Shown: piece after piece, positions 54,744 through 63,187 of the stretch
Position numbering within the stretch: position 1 is the stretch's first letter
How the letters are laid out: every line of letters starts with the position of its first letter
Made by a program: the position numbers and the translations under genes
Notes under the pieces: model-generated
What the model saw: the letters and a program-made list of their open reading frames with translations, nothing else
Told to the model about the DNA's origin: nothing
The model's database searches: none
Assembly (NCBI RefSeq): GCF_047238125.1
Contig: NZ_JBDFMH010000001.1
Span: 620,001 to 684,000, forward strand
Source of the DNA: JBDFMH01 sp047238125
GTDB lineage: Bacteria; Pseudomonadota; Alphaproteobacteria; Sphingomonadales; Sphingomonadaceae
Direction: 5' to 3'
DNA length: 64,000 nucleotides

Positions 54744-55268
54744 ATGTCGAAACTGAAGGCCCTGTTCGCAGCTGCCACGATGTTCGCCGCCGGCGCCGTC
54801 GTCGTGCCCGCGCAGGCCGCGGTGTTCGGTCCGGATGCCGCTGCCTGCGCGCGCGGTGGCGGCGAGGCGGCGGTGCTGGTGAATGTCGAAGGCTTCAAAC
54901 AGCGCAGCGGCATGTTGCGCGTGCAGGTTTATGGCGACAATCCGGCCGATTTTCTGGCCAAGGGACGCAAGCTGAAGCGGATCGACGTGCCGGTTAGCCG
55001 AACCGGTCCGATGGCGGTGTGCGTCGCGCTGCCGCAGCCGGGCCAGTATGCGGTCGCGGTGCGCCACGATGTCGATGGCAACGGCAAGTCCGGCTGGAAC
55101 GATGGCGGCGGCTTTTCGCGCAATCCGCGCATCTCGCTGACATCGCTGAAGCCCGATTATCGGGAAGTCGCCATTCCAGTGGGGCGCGGCGTGCGCGAGG
55201 TCGGGGTGGTGCTGAACTATCGCCAGGGATTGTCGATCAAGCCGATCGCCATGGCGTCGCGGGGGTAG
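54744..55268 (+). CDS. DUF2141 domain protein, secreted
   Basis: A 174-residue protein with a signal peptide (MSKLKALFAAATMFAAGAVVVPAQA, cleavage near residue 25). The body has the DUF2141 pattern (VLVNVEGFKQRSGMLRVQVYGD, then YAVAVRHDVDGNGKSGWND). The function of this beta-sandwich family is not established. The ATG at 54744 is preferred to an upstream TTG. Only three bases separate its stop from the lipid kinase ATG, so it is the first gene of that operon. Confidence 0.78.
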   Translation: MSKLKALFAAATMFAAGAVVVPAQAAVFGPDAAACARGGGEAAVLVNVEGFKQRSGMLRVQVYGDNPADFLAKGRKLKRIDVPVSRTGPMAVCVALPQPGQYAVAVRHDVDGNGKSGWNDGGGFSRNPRISLTSLKPDYREVAIPVGRGVREVGVVLNYRQGLSIKPIAMASRG

Positions 55269-55271
55269 GAC

Positions 55272-56249
55272 ATGACCAGCGTCGCGCTTTTGTCGAATCC
55301 CCGATCGACCGGCAATCGCGCGCTGCTGCCGCGGATCCGCAGCTTCTGCGCGCAGCACCCCGATATCTTTCACTATGAGGTCGAGGAAGTCGGCCAGATC
55401 GAGGATGCGCTGCGGCAGATCGCGCGCGTGAAGCCGAAGGTGCTGGTCATCAACGGCGGTGACGGCACCGTCCAGGCGGCGCTGACCGAGCTGCACCATG
55501 GCGGCCATTTCGGCGATGATCCGCCGCCGGTCGCCGTGCTGCCCAACGGCAAGACCAACCTGATCGCGCTCGATCTGGGCGCCGTCGGCGATCCGCTGGT
55601 CGCGCTGGAACGGGTGATGGAGATTGCGCGCACCAATGTCGATCTGCACGTGGTGCGGCGCGAGCTGATCCAGCTGACAAGCGGCGATGGCGAAAGCCGG
55701 CCCGTGCTGGGCATGTTCCTGGGGGGCGCCGGGCTGGCCAATTCGATCCTCTATTGCCGGCACAAAATCTACCCGCTGGGCTTGCCCAACGGGCTCAGCC
55801 ATGTGCTTACCGTATTTGCGGTGATTGCATCGCTGATCTTCGGCATCCGCGCCGCCTTCCTGCCGCCGCGGCCGTCGCCGGTCACCGTGTCGCTGATGCG
55901 GCAGGGCGAGCTGCGCGGTCGGTTCACACTGCTGATCGTGACCACGCTCGAGCGGCTGCTGGTCGGCACGCGCACGCAGGCCGATGGCGGCAGCGCGCTC
56001 GGCGGGCTGAAGCTGATGATGGTCGATCAGAGCCCGGTCAGTCTGGTCCGCGCGATCGCGGCTGGTGTCACCGGCAAGCTTGGTCAGCAGCGCATGGCTG
56101 GCGTGCATATCGAGCGTGGCGACGAGATCCATATCGCCGGTGTGCGCTCCAGCGTTATCCTGGACGGTGAGCTCTTCTATGCCGAAGACGGCCGCCCGAT
56201 CGTGCTGCGCCAGACGCGGCCGATGCCTTTCCTCAAGCTCGCCGCCTGA
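55272..56249 (+). CDS. Diacylglycerol/lipid kinase family protein
   Basis: A 325-residue DAGK-catalytic-domain protein. The ATP-binding motif VINGGDGTVQAALTEL (about 59-74) contains the family GGDGT. A phosphate-accepting lipid such as diacylglycerol, sphingosine or ceramide is expected; sphingomonads have sphingolipids, so both are possible. The region VLPNGKTNLIALDLG (about 93-107) is the second family motif. It follows the DUF2141 gene by three bases and precedes the TAM41-like gene by ten. Confidence 0.82.
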   Translation: MTSVALLSNPRSTGNRALLPRIRSFCAQHPDIFHYEVEEVGQIEDALRQIARVKPKVLVINGGDGTVQAALTELHHGGHFGDDPPPVAVLPNGKTNLIALDLGAVGDPLVALERVMEIARTNVDLHVVRRELIQLTSGDGESRPVLGMFLGGAGLANSILYCRHKIYPLGLPNGLSHVLTVFAVIASLIFGIRAAFLPPRPSPVTVSLMRQGELRGRFTLLIVTTLERLLVGTRTQADGGSALGGLKLMMVDQSPVSLVRAIAAGVTGKLGQQRMAGVHIERGDEIHIAGVRSSVILDGELFYAEDGRPIVLRQTRPMPFLKLAA

Positions 56250-56259
56250 CGCCGGTACC

Positions 56260-57141
56260 ATGGGCGCGGTCGAGGCGCTGGTGGCGGGAGAACTAGACGG
56301 CCCGGTCGATCCCCGCGTGACCGCCTTCGCGGAGGCGATCGCTGCCCGGCACGGTACCGCGTCCCGCGCGGTGCTCTTCTACGGTTCATGCTTGCGTTCG
56401 GCCGAGCTCGACGGGCAGATGCTCGATTTCTACCTTATCGTCTCCAGCTATCACGCCGCTTATGGCGGCGGCTGGAAGGCACTGGCCAATCGGCTGCTGC
56501 CGCCCAACGTCTTTCCCGCCACCCATGAAGGGCTGGCCGCAAAATATGCAGTGCTCAGCGAAGCCGATTTCAAACGCGAGACCGGGCTTGGGGCGCGGGA
56601 TGTCTCCACCATGGCGCGGTTCGCACAGCCGGCCCGGCTCGTCTGGAAAGCCGATCGCGCGGCGGAGGGGATCACGCTGGCGGCAGTCGCGCAGGCGTCG
56701 CGATCGCTGCTCGCGCTGACCGTGCCGACGCTGGAGCGTGGCATTGCTGACGATCCCGAAGCCGCATGGCGTGCTGCCTTTCGGCTTACCTATCGCTGCG
56801 AGCTTCGTGCCGAGCGTGCCGCTCGGCCGGATGCGATCGTTGATGCCGATCCGGCGCGCTATGCAGCGCTCGGCAGGCTGGTGGCTGCGGAAGCGCCGCG
56901 ATTGGGCAGCCCGTCGGTCGGTTCCGGCTGGGCGGCATGGGCGCGACGGGGGCGCCGGCGGCAGGTGATGAAGCTGATCAAGGCCAGTACCACATTTGCC
57001 GGCGGGATCGATTATCTGGCCTGGAAGATCAATCGCCACGCCGGCACCGATATCGCGATCCGCCCCTGGCAGCGGCGCTGGCCGCTGCTGGGCGCGATGG
57101 CGCTGTTACCGCGCCTGATGGCGAAGGGCGCGGTGCGATAG
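56260..57141 (+). CDS. TAM41-like nucleotidyltransferase (candidate CDP-diacylglycerol synthase)
   Basis: A 293-residue soluble protein. RAVLFYGSCLRSAEL has the nucleotidyltransferase G-S motif (Tyr41-Gly-Ser43), and MLDFYLIV (Asp56) follows at the second-acid position. The later segment AAKYAVLSEADFK (about 93-105) and the block before it align by eye with the mitochondrial phosphatidate cytidylyltransferase TAM41. The gene lies ten bases after the lipid kinase, which would make phosphatidate, and this would convert it to CDP-diacylglycerol. Both the alignment and the pathway are my inference. The ATG at 56260 fits; the N-terminus upstream is antisense to the kinase end. No membrane helices were noticed. 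Confidence 0.6.
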   Translation: MGAVEALVAGELDGPVDPRVTAFAEAIAARHGTASRAVLFYGSCLRSAELDGQMLDFYLIVSSYHAAYGGGWKALANRLLPPNVFPATHEGLAAKYAVLSEADFKRETGLGARDVSTMARFAQPARLVWKADRAAEGITLAAVAQASRSLLALTVPTLERGIADDPEAAWRAAFRLTYRCELRAERAARPDAIVDADPARYAALGRLVAAEAPRLGSPSVGSGWAAWARRGRRRQVMKLIKASTTFAGGIDYLAWKINRHAGTDIAIRPWQRRWPLLGAMALLPRLMAKGAVR

Positions 57142-57189
57142 CAGCCGTGCGATTTGGCAGCGCGCGGCGCAGCCGCTAAGGGCGCGGCC

Positions 57190-58917
57190 ATGACGCTCTA
57201 TACCCGTTTCGCCGCGCAGCTCGATGCGATCCTGTCTGATCTTGAGGGCGATGGCCTGCTCGCGACCGGGCTCGATCGCCGCAACGTCGCGGTCGAGCCG
57301 CCGCGTGATCCCGCGCATGGCGATCTGGCGACCAACGCCGCGATGGTGCTGGCGAAGCCCGCCGGCACCAACCCGCGCGCGCTGGCCGCGCTGATCGCGC
57401 CGAAGCTGCAGGCGCTCGACGGGGTGACCGCAGTCGAGATTGCAGGTCCGGGGTTCATCAATATCCGCCTGGCCGACGATGTCTGGCGTGGCGAGCTGCG
57501 TACGATCCTGGCGGAAGGCGGTGACTATGGCCGGTCGGACAAGGGCACCGGGGTGCGGGTGAACATCGAATATGTCTCCGCCAACCCGACCGGACCGATG
57601 CACATGGGCCATTGCCGCGGGGCTGTGGTCGGCGATGCGCTGGCCAATCTGCTCGCCTATGCCGGGCATCAGGTGATCCGCGAATATTATGTCAACGACG
57701 CGGGCGCTCAGGTCGATGTGCTAGCCCGCTCGGTCCACCTGCGGTATCGCGAGGCGCTCGGCGAAGCGGTGACGGTGCCGGAAGGTCTCTATCCAGGCGA
57801 TTATCTGAAGCCGGTCGGGGCTGCGCTCGCCGGCGAGTATGGCGAGCGGTATCGGGAAGCGCCCGAAGCGGACTGGCTCGTGCTGTTCCGCACCCGCGCC
57901 GTGGCGGCGATGATGGACATGATCCGCGCCGATCTCGCGCTGCTGGGCATCCATCACGATGTGTTCGCGTCCGAGGCGGCGGTGCAGGCGGCGGGCAAGC
58001 CGGCGGCGGCCGAGGCGACCTTGCGCGCGCGCGATCTGGTCTATGACGGCGAGCTCGAGGCTCCGAAGGGCGAGACGTCCGAGGATTGGGAACCGGTCAC
58101 CCTGCCGCTGTTCCGCTCGACCCGCTTCGGGGACGATCAGGATCGCCCGATCCGCAAATCGAATGGGCAATGGACCTATTTCGGTGCGGACATGGCCTAT
58201 CATTACCAAAAGGCCGAGGGTGCGGATCAGCTGATCGACATCTGGGGGGCGGACCATGCCGGTACCGTCAAGCGTATCCAGGCCGCGGTCGCCGCGCTGA
58301 CCGAAGGCAGGGTGCCGTTCGACGTGAAGCTGATCCAGATGGTGCGGCTGCTGCGCGGCGGCGAGCCGGTCAAGATGTCCAAGCGCTCGGGCAGCTTCGT
58401 GACGCTCGCCGATGTCGTGGAGGAAGTGGGCAAGGACGTGGTCCGTTTCACCATGCTCACGCGACGCGCCGATGCGCAGATGGATTTCGACTTCGCCAAG
58501 GTGGTGGAGGCGTCGAAGGACAATCCGGTCTTCTACGTCCAATATGCCCATGCCCGTGGGCGATCGCTGCACCGGCGCGCGGGCGAGGCGGGCATCGATA
58601 CCGGCGGCACCGCGGATCTGTCGCGGCTGGACGGCGAGGAACTGGCGCTGGTCAAGCTGGCCGCGCAGTTCCCCCGCATCGTCGAGGCAGCGGCGGCGAC
58701 TCGCGAGCCGCACCGGATCGCCTTCTATCTCGGCGATCTAGCTGCCGCGTTCCACGCCTTGTGGAATCGGGGCAACGATGATCCGCTGCGACGCTTTTTG
58801 ATGGTTAACGATGCCGAAACCACACGTGCCCGGCTCGCATTGTCGGATTCGATCGGGCAGATAATCCGCAACGGCCTCGGCATCATGGGGGTGGCCGCGG
58901 CGGAGGAGATGGCGTGA
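57190..58917 (+). CDS. argS: Arginyl-tRNA synthetase
   Basis: A 575-residue class I synthetase. The HIGH motif appears as HMGH (138-141) in ANPTGPMHMGHC and KMSKR is in PVKMSKRSGSF. The start at 57190 (MTLYTRFAAQLDAILSDL) gives a standard N-terminal Arg-tRNA-synthetase domain. The C-terminal anticodon-binding domain ends in ...GLGIMGVAAAEEMA. Its stop shares a base with the following SPOR gene. Confidence 0.96.
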   Translation: MTLYTRFAAQLDAILSDLEGDGLLATGLDRRNVAVEPPRDPAHGDLATNAAMVLAKPAGTNPRALAALIAPKLQALDGVTAVEIAGPGFINIRLADDVWRGELRTILAEGGDYGRSDKGTGVRVNIEYVSANPTGPMHMGHCRGAVVGDALANLLAYAGHQVIREYYVNDAGAQVDVLARSVHLRYREALGEAVTVPEGLYPGDYLKPVGAALAGEYGERYREAPEADWLVLFRTRAVAAMMDMIRADLALLGIHHDVFASEAAVQAAGKPAAAEATLRARDLVYDGELEAPKGETSEDWEPVTLPLFRSTRFGDDQDRPIRKSNGQWTYFGADMAYHYQKAEGADQLIDIWGADHAGTVKRIQAAVAALTEGRVPFDVKLIQMVRLLRGGEPVKMSKRSGSFVTLADVVEEVGKDVVRFTMLTRRADAQMDFDFAKVVEASKDNPVFYVQYAHARGRSLHRRAGEAGIDTGGTADLSRLDGEELALVKLAAQFPRIVEAAAATREPHRIAFYLGDLAAAFHALWNRGNDDPLRRFLMVNDAETTRARLALSDSIGQIIRNGLGIMGVAAAEEMA

Positions 58918-59705
58918 TGGTTGATGGCGCGCGCACCGGGGACGACGAGGATCGCCTGCCTTGGCTTGAACCGGTCGAGGACGAGGATGGCGATGACGGC
59001 GTCGGCACGGGCAAGCTGATCGCCGCGGTCGTCATGGCGCTCGTCGCGCTTGGCCTGGTCGTCGGGGGCGTGTTCTGGCTGCGCGACAGCACCGCCGGCC
59101 CCGCCACTGGCGACGGCGAACTGATCGCCGCACCGGAAGGCGCGTACAAGTCACGCCCTGACGATCCCGGTGGCATGCAGGTCGAAGGGCAGGGCGATAT
59201 CGCCTATGCCGCCAGCGAAGGGGCCTCGCCCGATACCGGCATCGATCTGTCACGCTTGCCGGAGGCACCGGTCAAGGACGGCATGACCAGCGCCGACGCT
59301 GTCGCCCCCAAGAGCGCGCCGGCAACGGCCGCGACACAGCCGGCGGCACCGGCACCGGCACCGGCACCCGCCAAGGCCCAGCCGGCGCCCGCTGCCAAGG
59401 CGCCAATCGCGGTCGCAGCCGCACCGAAGGCGGCGCCCAAGGCGGCCGCACCGGCCCCGGCTGCCGCGTCGGCCGCGGGCGGCACCATCCAGCTCGGCGC
59501 CTTTTCCAGCGAGGCGAAGGCGAACGCGGCTTGGAAGTCGCTGGCCGGCCGCTACGCCTATCTCGGCGCGCTGTCTCCGCTGGTGACGCCCGTGACGAGC
59601 GGATCGAACACGCTGTATCGCCTGCGGGTCGCCGCTGGCGGTCAGGCGGGGGCGATCTGCGGGCGGCTGAAGGTTGCCGGCGAGACGTGCGCGACGATCA
59701 ACTGA
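58917..59705 (+). CDS. SPOR domain protein, membrane anchored
   Basis: A 262-residue protein with one inner-membrane helix (about 38-60, AAVVMALVALGLVVGGVFWLR), a long Ala/Pro-rich linker (about 125-180), and a C-terminal SPOR domain (TIQLGAFSSEAKANAAWKSL to the end) that binds denuded septal peptidoglycan. It therefore probably functions at division sites. It starts within the argS stop (TGATG). The context argS-SPOR is common in alphaproteobacteria. Confidence 0.88.
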   Translation: MVDGARTGDDEDRLPWLEPVEDEDGDDGVGTGKLIAAVVMALVALGLVVGGVFWLRDSTAGPATGDGELIAAPEGAYKSRPDDPGGMQVEGQGDIAYAASEGASPDTGIDLSRLPEAPVKDGMTSADAVAPKSAPATAATQPAAPAPAPAPAKAQPAPAAKAPIAVAAAPKAAPKAAAPAPAAASAAGGTIQLGAFSSEAKANAAWKSLAGRYAYLGALSPLVTPVTSGSNTLYRLRVAAGGQAGAICGRLKVAGETCATIN

Positions 59706-59718
59706 GGCTGGATCGGGT

Positions 59719-60633
59719 ATGACCCGGCAGCTTTTTGCCGCGGTCGAGGCCGGCGGCACCAAGTTCGTCTGCGGCATCGGAGATGCGATCGGCGGATCGC
59801 GGGAGACGGCGCGGATCGACACGCGCGATCCGCATTCCACGCTTGCCGATGTGATCGTCTTCTTTCGCGCCGCATCGACCCGGCATGGGCCGCTCGCCGC
59901 ACTCGGCATCGGCAGCTTCGGCCCGCTCCAACTCGATCCGGACGCCGCCGATCATGGCGCGCTCACGACGACGCCGAAACCGGGCTGGCGGGGCGCACCG
60001 CTGCTCGCCCCCCTAGCCGAGGCGCTGGGGCTGCCGGCGGCGATCGATACCGATGTCAACGCCGCTGCGCTGGCGGAGGCGCGGATCGGGGCGGGGCGTG
60101 GCGCCCGCTCGCTCGCCTATGTCACGATCGGCACCGGCATCGGCGTCGGCCTCTATGACGATGGCCGGCTGATCCACGGTGCCGGGCATCCGGAGGCAGG
60201 GCACTTGCTGCTGCGCCGCCACCCCGCGCTTGGCGACTTCGCGGGCGTCTGCCCCTATCATGGCGACTGCCTGGAAGGCGTGGCCAGCGGCCCGGCCATC
60301 GCTGCGCGCTGGGGGGCGGCGCTGTCCGCATTTCCGGCGGATCACTCCGCCTTTGCAGCGCAGGCCGATCATGTCGCCCAGTTGGTCGCGATGCTGGCGC
60401 TGGTCGCTGCGCCCGAGCATGTCGTGCTCGGCGGCGGAGTAATGGCGCAGGAGGCTCTGTTCCCGATGATCCGCGCCCGCACCCGCCAACTGCTTGCCGG
60501 CTATATTCCGCGCTTCGATGACCCCGCGACGCTCGATGCGCGGATCACGCCGCCGGGCTGCATCGAGCCGTCGGGTCTGGTGGGCGCCTATCTGCTGGCC
60601 GAGGACGCGCTGACGGTCAGACCGCCGGCTTAG
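59719..60633 (+). CDS. ROK family sugar kinase (fructokinase-like)
   Basis: A 304-residue ROK protein. AVEAGGTKFVCGIG is the N-terminal ATP-binding motif, and VTIGTGIGVGLYDDG and GHLLLRRHPALGDFAGVCPYHGDC the ROK and zinc motifs (a CPYHGDC-type cluster). It lacks an N-terminal DNA-binding domain, so it is a kinase rather than a repressor. It most resembles the short fructokinase-like group. Same strand as the SPOR gene, 13 bases downstream. Confidence 0.87.
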   Translation: MTRQLFAAVEAGGTKFVCGIGDAIGGSRETARIDTRDPHSTLADVIVFFRAASTRHGPLAALGIGSFGPLQLDPDAADHGALTTTPKPGWRGAPLLAPLAEALGLPAAIDTDVNAAALAEARIGAGRGARSLAYVTIGTGIGVGLYDDGRLIHGAGHPEAGHLLLRRHPALGDFAGVCPYHGDCLEGVASGPAIAARWGAALSAFPADHSAFAAQADHVAQLVAMLALVAAPEHVVLGGGVMAQEALFPMIRARTRQLLAGYIPRFDDPATLDARITPPGCIEPSGLVGAYLLAEDALTVRPPA

Positions 60634-60791
60634 GGTCATGTTCCATCCCGTCGACCGGCGGGCCGCGCCTGGTCAGGGCTTGATCGGGAGATTCGTTCAG
60701 CCACCCCGGCCGGCGCGACACGACGATCATCGCCAAGGCAGGACCGATGAAGCTGGTTGGTCATGGCATGCGGTCATGCCGGGATGTGCGA

Positions 60792-60865
60792 TGGAGCGGG
60801 TAGCGGGGATCGAACCCGCATCACAAGCTTGGAAGGCTAGTGCTCTACCATTGAGCTATACCCGC
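60792..60865 (-). tRNA. tRNA-Gly (anticodon TCC)
   Basis: A complete 74-base cloverleaf including an encoded CCA. The acceptor stem GCGGGTA pairs with TACCCGC, the D-loop AGCTCAATGGTAGAGC and the T-arm GGGTTCGATCCC are canonical, and the anticodon loop CTTCCAA gives TCC, reading GGA/GGG codons. Discriminator base T. Confidence 0.96.
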
Positions 60866-61345
60866 ACGATCGAGCACTTAGGGCCTGCTGGCCTGTATCG
60901 TTTACAGGGCGTTTCACACGACCCGCCTGATCTGCCCGCTCAGTGCCACCGCGATGGCCGAATCGTCAACACAGGTTCGGCGGATGGTGAAATGCTTCCA
61001 GGCAGCCGAGAGCTGTTTCCTAATGCCGGACGTGTCGCCACGCGACAGCCGGGCGCAAATGAGAGATGGACGGTGGGCGGGGCTTGCGGTGATATCATTG
61101 CCAAGTCGTTCGATTCGCCGGTTTGCGCGTAAACATCAAGCTTCGGTCTGGAGGGTGTCTTTGAACGAGCTGCGCGAACTCGATGAAGGAGTGAATCGGA
61201 TCGGCTGCATCATCATCATGGCCTATTGCGCCGTCCTCTTCGCCCTGCTGTGCTGGTTCGTCTACAAGTCGATCAACTGATCATCCCCGCGGGGTGTGAC
61301 CCCGCCAGGCTGGCGCAGCCCCGGCCGCACGGCTAAGTCGCCGAC
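60866..61345. other. Sparse stretch upstream of the FAD oxidoreductase
   Basis: About 480 bases between tRNA-Gly and the FAD oxidoreductase. The only candidate gene is the small membrane peptide at 61161-61280. The rest (60866-61160) has no convincing coding frame. The tRNA promoter should lie just to its right in this stretch, on the minus strand. Confidence 0.5.
61161..61280 (+). CDS. Possible small membrane peptide
   Basis: A 39-residue frame starting at TTG 61161 (LNELRELDEGVNRIGC, then a hydrophobic helix IIIMAYCAVLFALLCWFVYK). GGAGGG lies about six bases before the TTG. One helix and a charged start resemble a small membrane protein, but the start codon is unusual and no homologue is recognised. 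Confidence 0.35.
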   Translation: MNELRELDEGVNRIGCIIIMAYCAVLFALLCWFVYKSIN

Positions 61346-62962
61346 ATGATCCGCATCAACGAATTGAAGCTTCCGCTGCATCATGCGGATGAGGCGCTTC
61401 CGGCTGCGATCTGCAAGCGGCTGAGGATCACGCCGCGCGAGCTGATCCGTTTCCAGGTCGCGCGTCGCGGGCATGATGCGCGCGACAAGGCGAATATCCA
61501 GCTTGTCTATGCTGTCGATGTGAACGCGAAGAACGAGCCTGCGATCCTCGCGCGCGCGCGCCGCGACCGCGATATCGGGCCGACCCCGGATACACGCTAT
61601 GTCCCGCCTGCCACAGCGCCCGTGGGGATCCGCCGACCGGTCGTGATCGGCGCCGGACCGTGCGGGCTGTTCGCGGCGCTGATCCTCGCTCAGGCCGGGT
61701 ATCGGCCGATCATCGTCGAGCGTGGCAAGGTGGTCCGGGAACGTACCAAGGATACCTGGGGGTTGTGGCGGCGCAGTGAGCTCAACCCGGAATCGAACGT
61801 CCAGTTCGGCGAAGGCGGCGCCGGTACGTTTTCCGACGGCAAGCTCTACAGCCGGATCAAGGACCCCCGTCACCTCAACCGCAAGGTGCTGACCGAATTC
61901 GTCCGCGCTGGCGCCCCGCCCGAGATCCTGACCGAAGCGCATCCCCATATCGGCACCTTCCGCCTGGTGACGATGGTGGAGAGCATGCGCGCCACGATCG
62001 AGACGCTGGGCGGCGAATATCGCTTCGGCACGCGCGTCGACGGGCTCGAAATCGACACCAGGCCGGATGGCAGCCGTCGGCTGTGCGGCCTGCATCTCCA
62101 TGGCGGCGGCCATCTTGAGGCCGATCATGTCGTGATGGCGATCGGCCACAGTGCGCGCGACACGTTCGAGATGCTTTACGCCGCGGGCGTACACGTCGAG
62201 CCGAAGCCCTTTTCGATCGGGGTGCGGATCGAGCATCCCCAGTCCTGGATCGATCGGTCGCGCTTCGGCCATGCCGCGGGCAATCCGATCCTGGGTGCCG
62301 CCGAATATCATATCTCGCACCACTGTTCGAACGGGCGCACCGTCTACAGCTTCTGTATGTGCCCGGGTGGAACGGTGGTCGCCGCCACGTCCGAACCCGG
62401 CCGGGTCGCGACCAACGGGATGAGCCAATATTCGCGCAACGAGCGCAACGCCAATTCCGGCTTCGTCGTCGCGATCGATCCGGCGCGCGATTACCCCGGC
62501 GATGCGCTGGCCGGCATCCGGCTGCAGCGCGTGATCGAGGAACGCGCGTTCGTGGCGGGCGGATCGGACTATCGCGCCCCGGCGCAACGCGTCGGCGATT
62601 TCCTGGCAGGGCGGCCGTCGACGACGCTCGGCGCCGTCATGCCGTCCTACCGGCCCGGGGTCACGCCCACTGATCTGGCCGAATGCCTGCCCGATTTCGC
62701 AATCGCAGCGATGCGCGAGGCGATCCCGGTGTTCGGGCGGCAGATCCGGGATTATGATCATCCCGATGTCGTAATGACTGGTGTCGAGACGCGAACCTCG
62801 TCGCCGGTGCGCTTTACCCGCGGCGCCGACGGGCAGAGTTTGAACCTGCCTGGCCTGTTTCCGGCGGGAGAGGGCGCGGGCTATGCCGGCGGCATCCTTT
62901 CGGCGGCCGTGGACGGCATCAAGGCGGCGGAAGCGGTAGCGCACAGCATCGCCCGCGAATGA
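61346..62962 (+). CDS. FAD-dependent oxidoreductase (NAD(P)/FAD-binding)
   Basis: A 538-residue flavoprotein of a large uncharacterised family. After an N-terminal domain of about 90 residues comes the FAD motif VIGAGPCGLFAALILAQAG (98-116) and VQFGEGGAGTFSDGKLYSR, then APAQRVGDFLAGRPST and the C-terminal FAD block LFPAGEGAGYAGGILSAAVDGIKAAEAV. Electron donor and acceptor are unknown. No membrane helix or signal. Monocistronic by position, with a stem-loop following. Confidence 0.85.
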   Translation: MIRINELKLPLHHADEALPAAICKRLRITPRELIRFQVARRGHDARDKANIQLVYAVDVNAKNEPAILARARRDRDIGPTPDTRYVPPATAPVGIRRPVVIGAGPCGLFAALILAQAGYRPIIVERGKVVRERTKDTWGLWRRSELNPESNVQFGEGGAGTFSDGKLYSRIKDPRHLNRKVLTEFVRAGAPPEILTEAHPHIGTFRLVTMVESMRATIETLGGEYRFGTRVDGLEIDTRPDGSRRLCGLHLHGGGHLEADHVVMAIGHSARDTFEMLYAAGVHVEPKPFSIGVRIEHPQSWIDRSRFGHAAGNPILGAAEYHISHHCSNGRTVYSFCMCPGGTVVAATSEPGRVATNGMSQYSRNERNANSGFVVAIDPARDYPGDALAGIRLQRVIEERAFVAGGSDYRAPAQRVGDFLAGRPSTTLGAVMPSYRPGVTPTDLAECLPDFAIAAMREAIPVFGRQIRDYDHPDVVMTGVETRTSSPVRFTRGADGQSLNLPGLFPAGEGAGYAGGILSAAVDGIKAAEAVAHSIARE

Positions 62963-62971
62963 CACGTCAAT

Positions 62972-63006
62972 AAAAAAAGAGCCGGTCCCCAAGGGGAGCC
63001 GGCTCT
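62972..63006 (-). terminator. Strong terminator, oriented for the minus strand
   Basis: A 13-base-pair stem AGAGCCGG-TCCCC / GGGGA-(G)-CCGGCTCT with one bulged G and an AA loop. On the minus strand it is followed by seven T (the A-run at 62972-62978), the classic form. In the plus direction the T-run is only GAAGTTTT, so it can serve the oxidoreductase weakly. No coding gene ends here on the minus strand. Confidence 0.75.
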
Positions 63007-63060
63007 GAAGTTTTAGGAGAGGATGCCTGAAAGGCATGGTCTTTGTGCATCTGCGAACGC
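62972..63060 (-). ncRNA. Candidate small RNA with an anti-Shine-Dalgarno-like linker
   Basis: The minus strand shows a perfect 6-base-pair hairpin ATGCCT-TTC-AGGCAT (63023-63037), a single-stranded linker CCTCTCC-TAAAACTTC (63007-63022), and the strong terminator with its U-run at 62972-63006. The CCUCUCC word complements ribosome-binding sites, as in several alphaproteobacterial regulatory RNAs. The 5-prime end is a guess, as no promoter was found with confidence. A 27-codon frame (MHKDHAFQ...LFFY) also crosses this stretch. Confidence 0.4.
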
Positions 63061-63120
63061 AATTGTGCAAGTGCGAAGTTGAAGGGCGATTCACGTTTTT
63101 TTCGATCACTGCTGATCGGA

Positions 63121-63136
63121 ATGACACCGATGTCAT
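63121..63136. promoter_or_regulatory. Palindrome between the small RNA and the last gene
   Basis: ATGACA-CCGA-TGTCAT, perfect 6-base arms, 51 bases upstream of the ATG at 63188. A plausible operator for the downstream gene or the minus-strand RNA. Confidence 0.3.
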
Positions 63137-63187
63137 CTGGGATGCTCTTTTCACGCTTTGGTGATGGACTGGCGCTATCAGGCGGAC

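Noticed and set aside
54228..56261. 677-codon minus-strand frame
   Set aside because: Runs over lptF's end and the lipid kinase; typical shadow composition.
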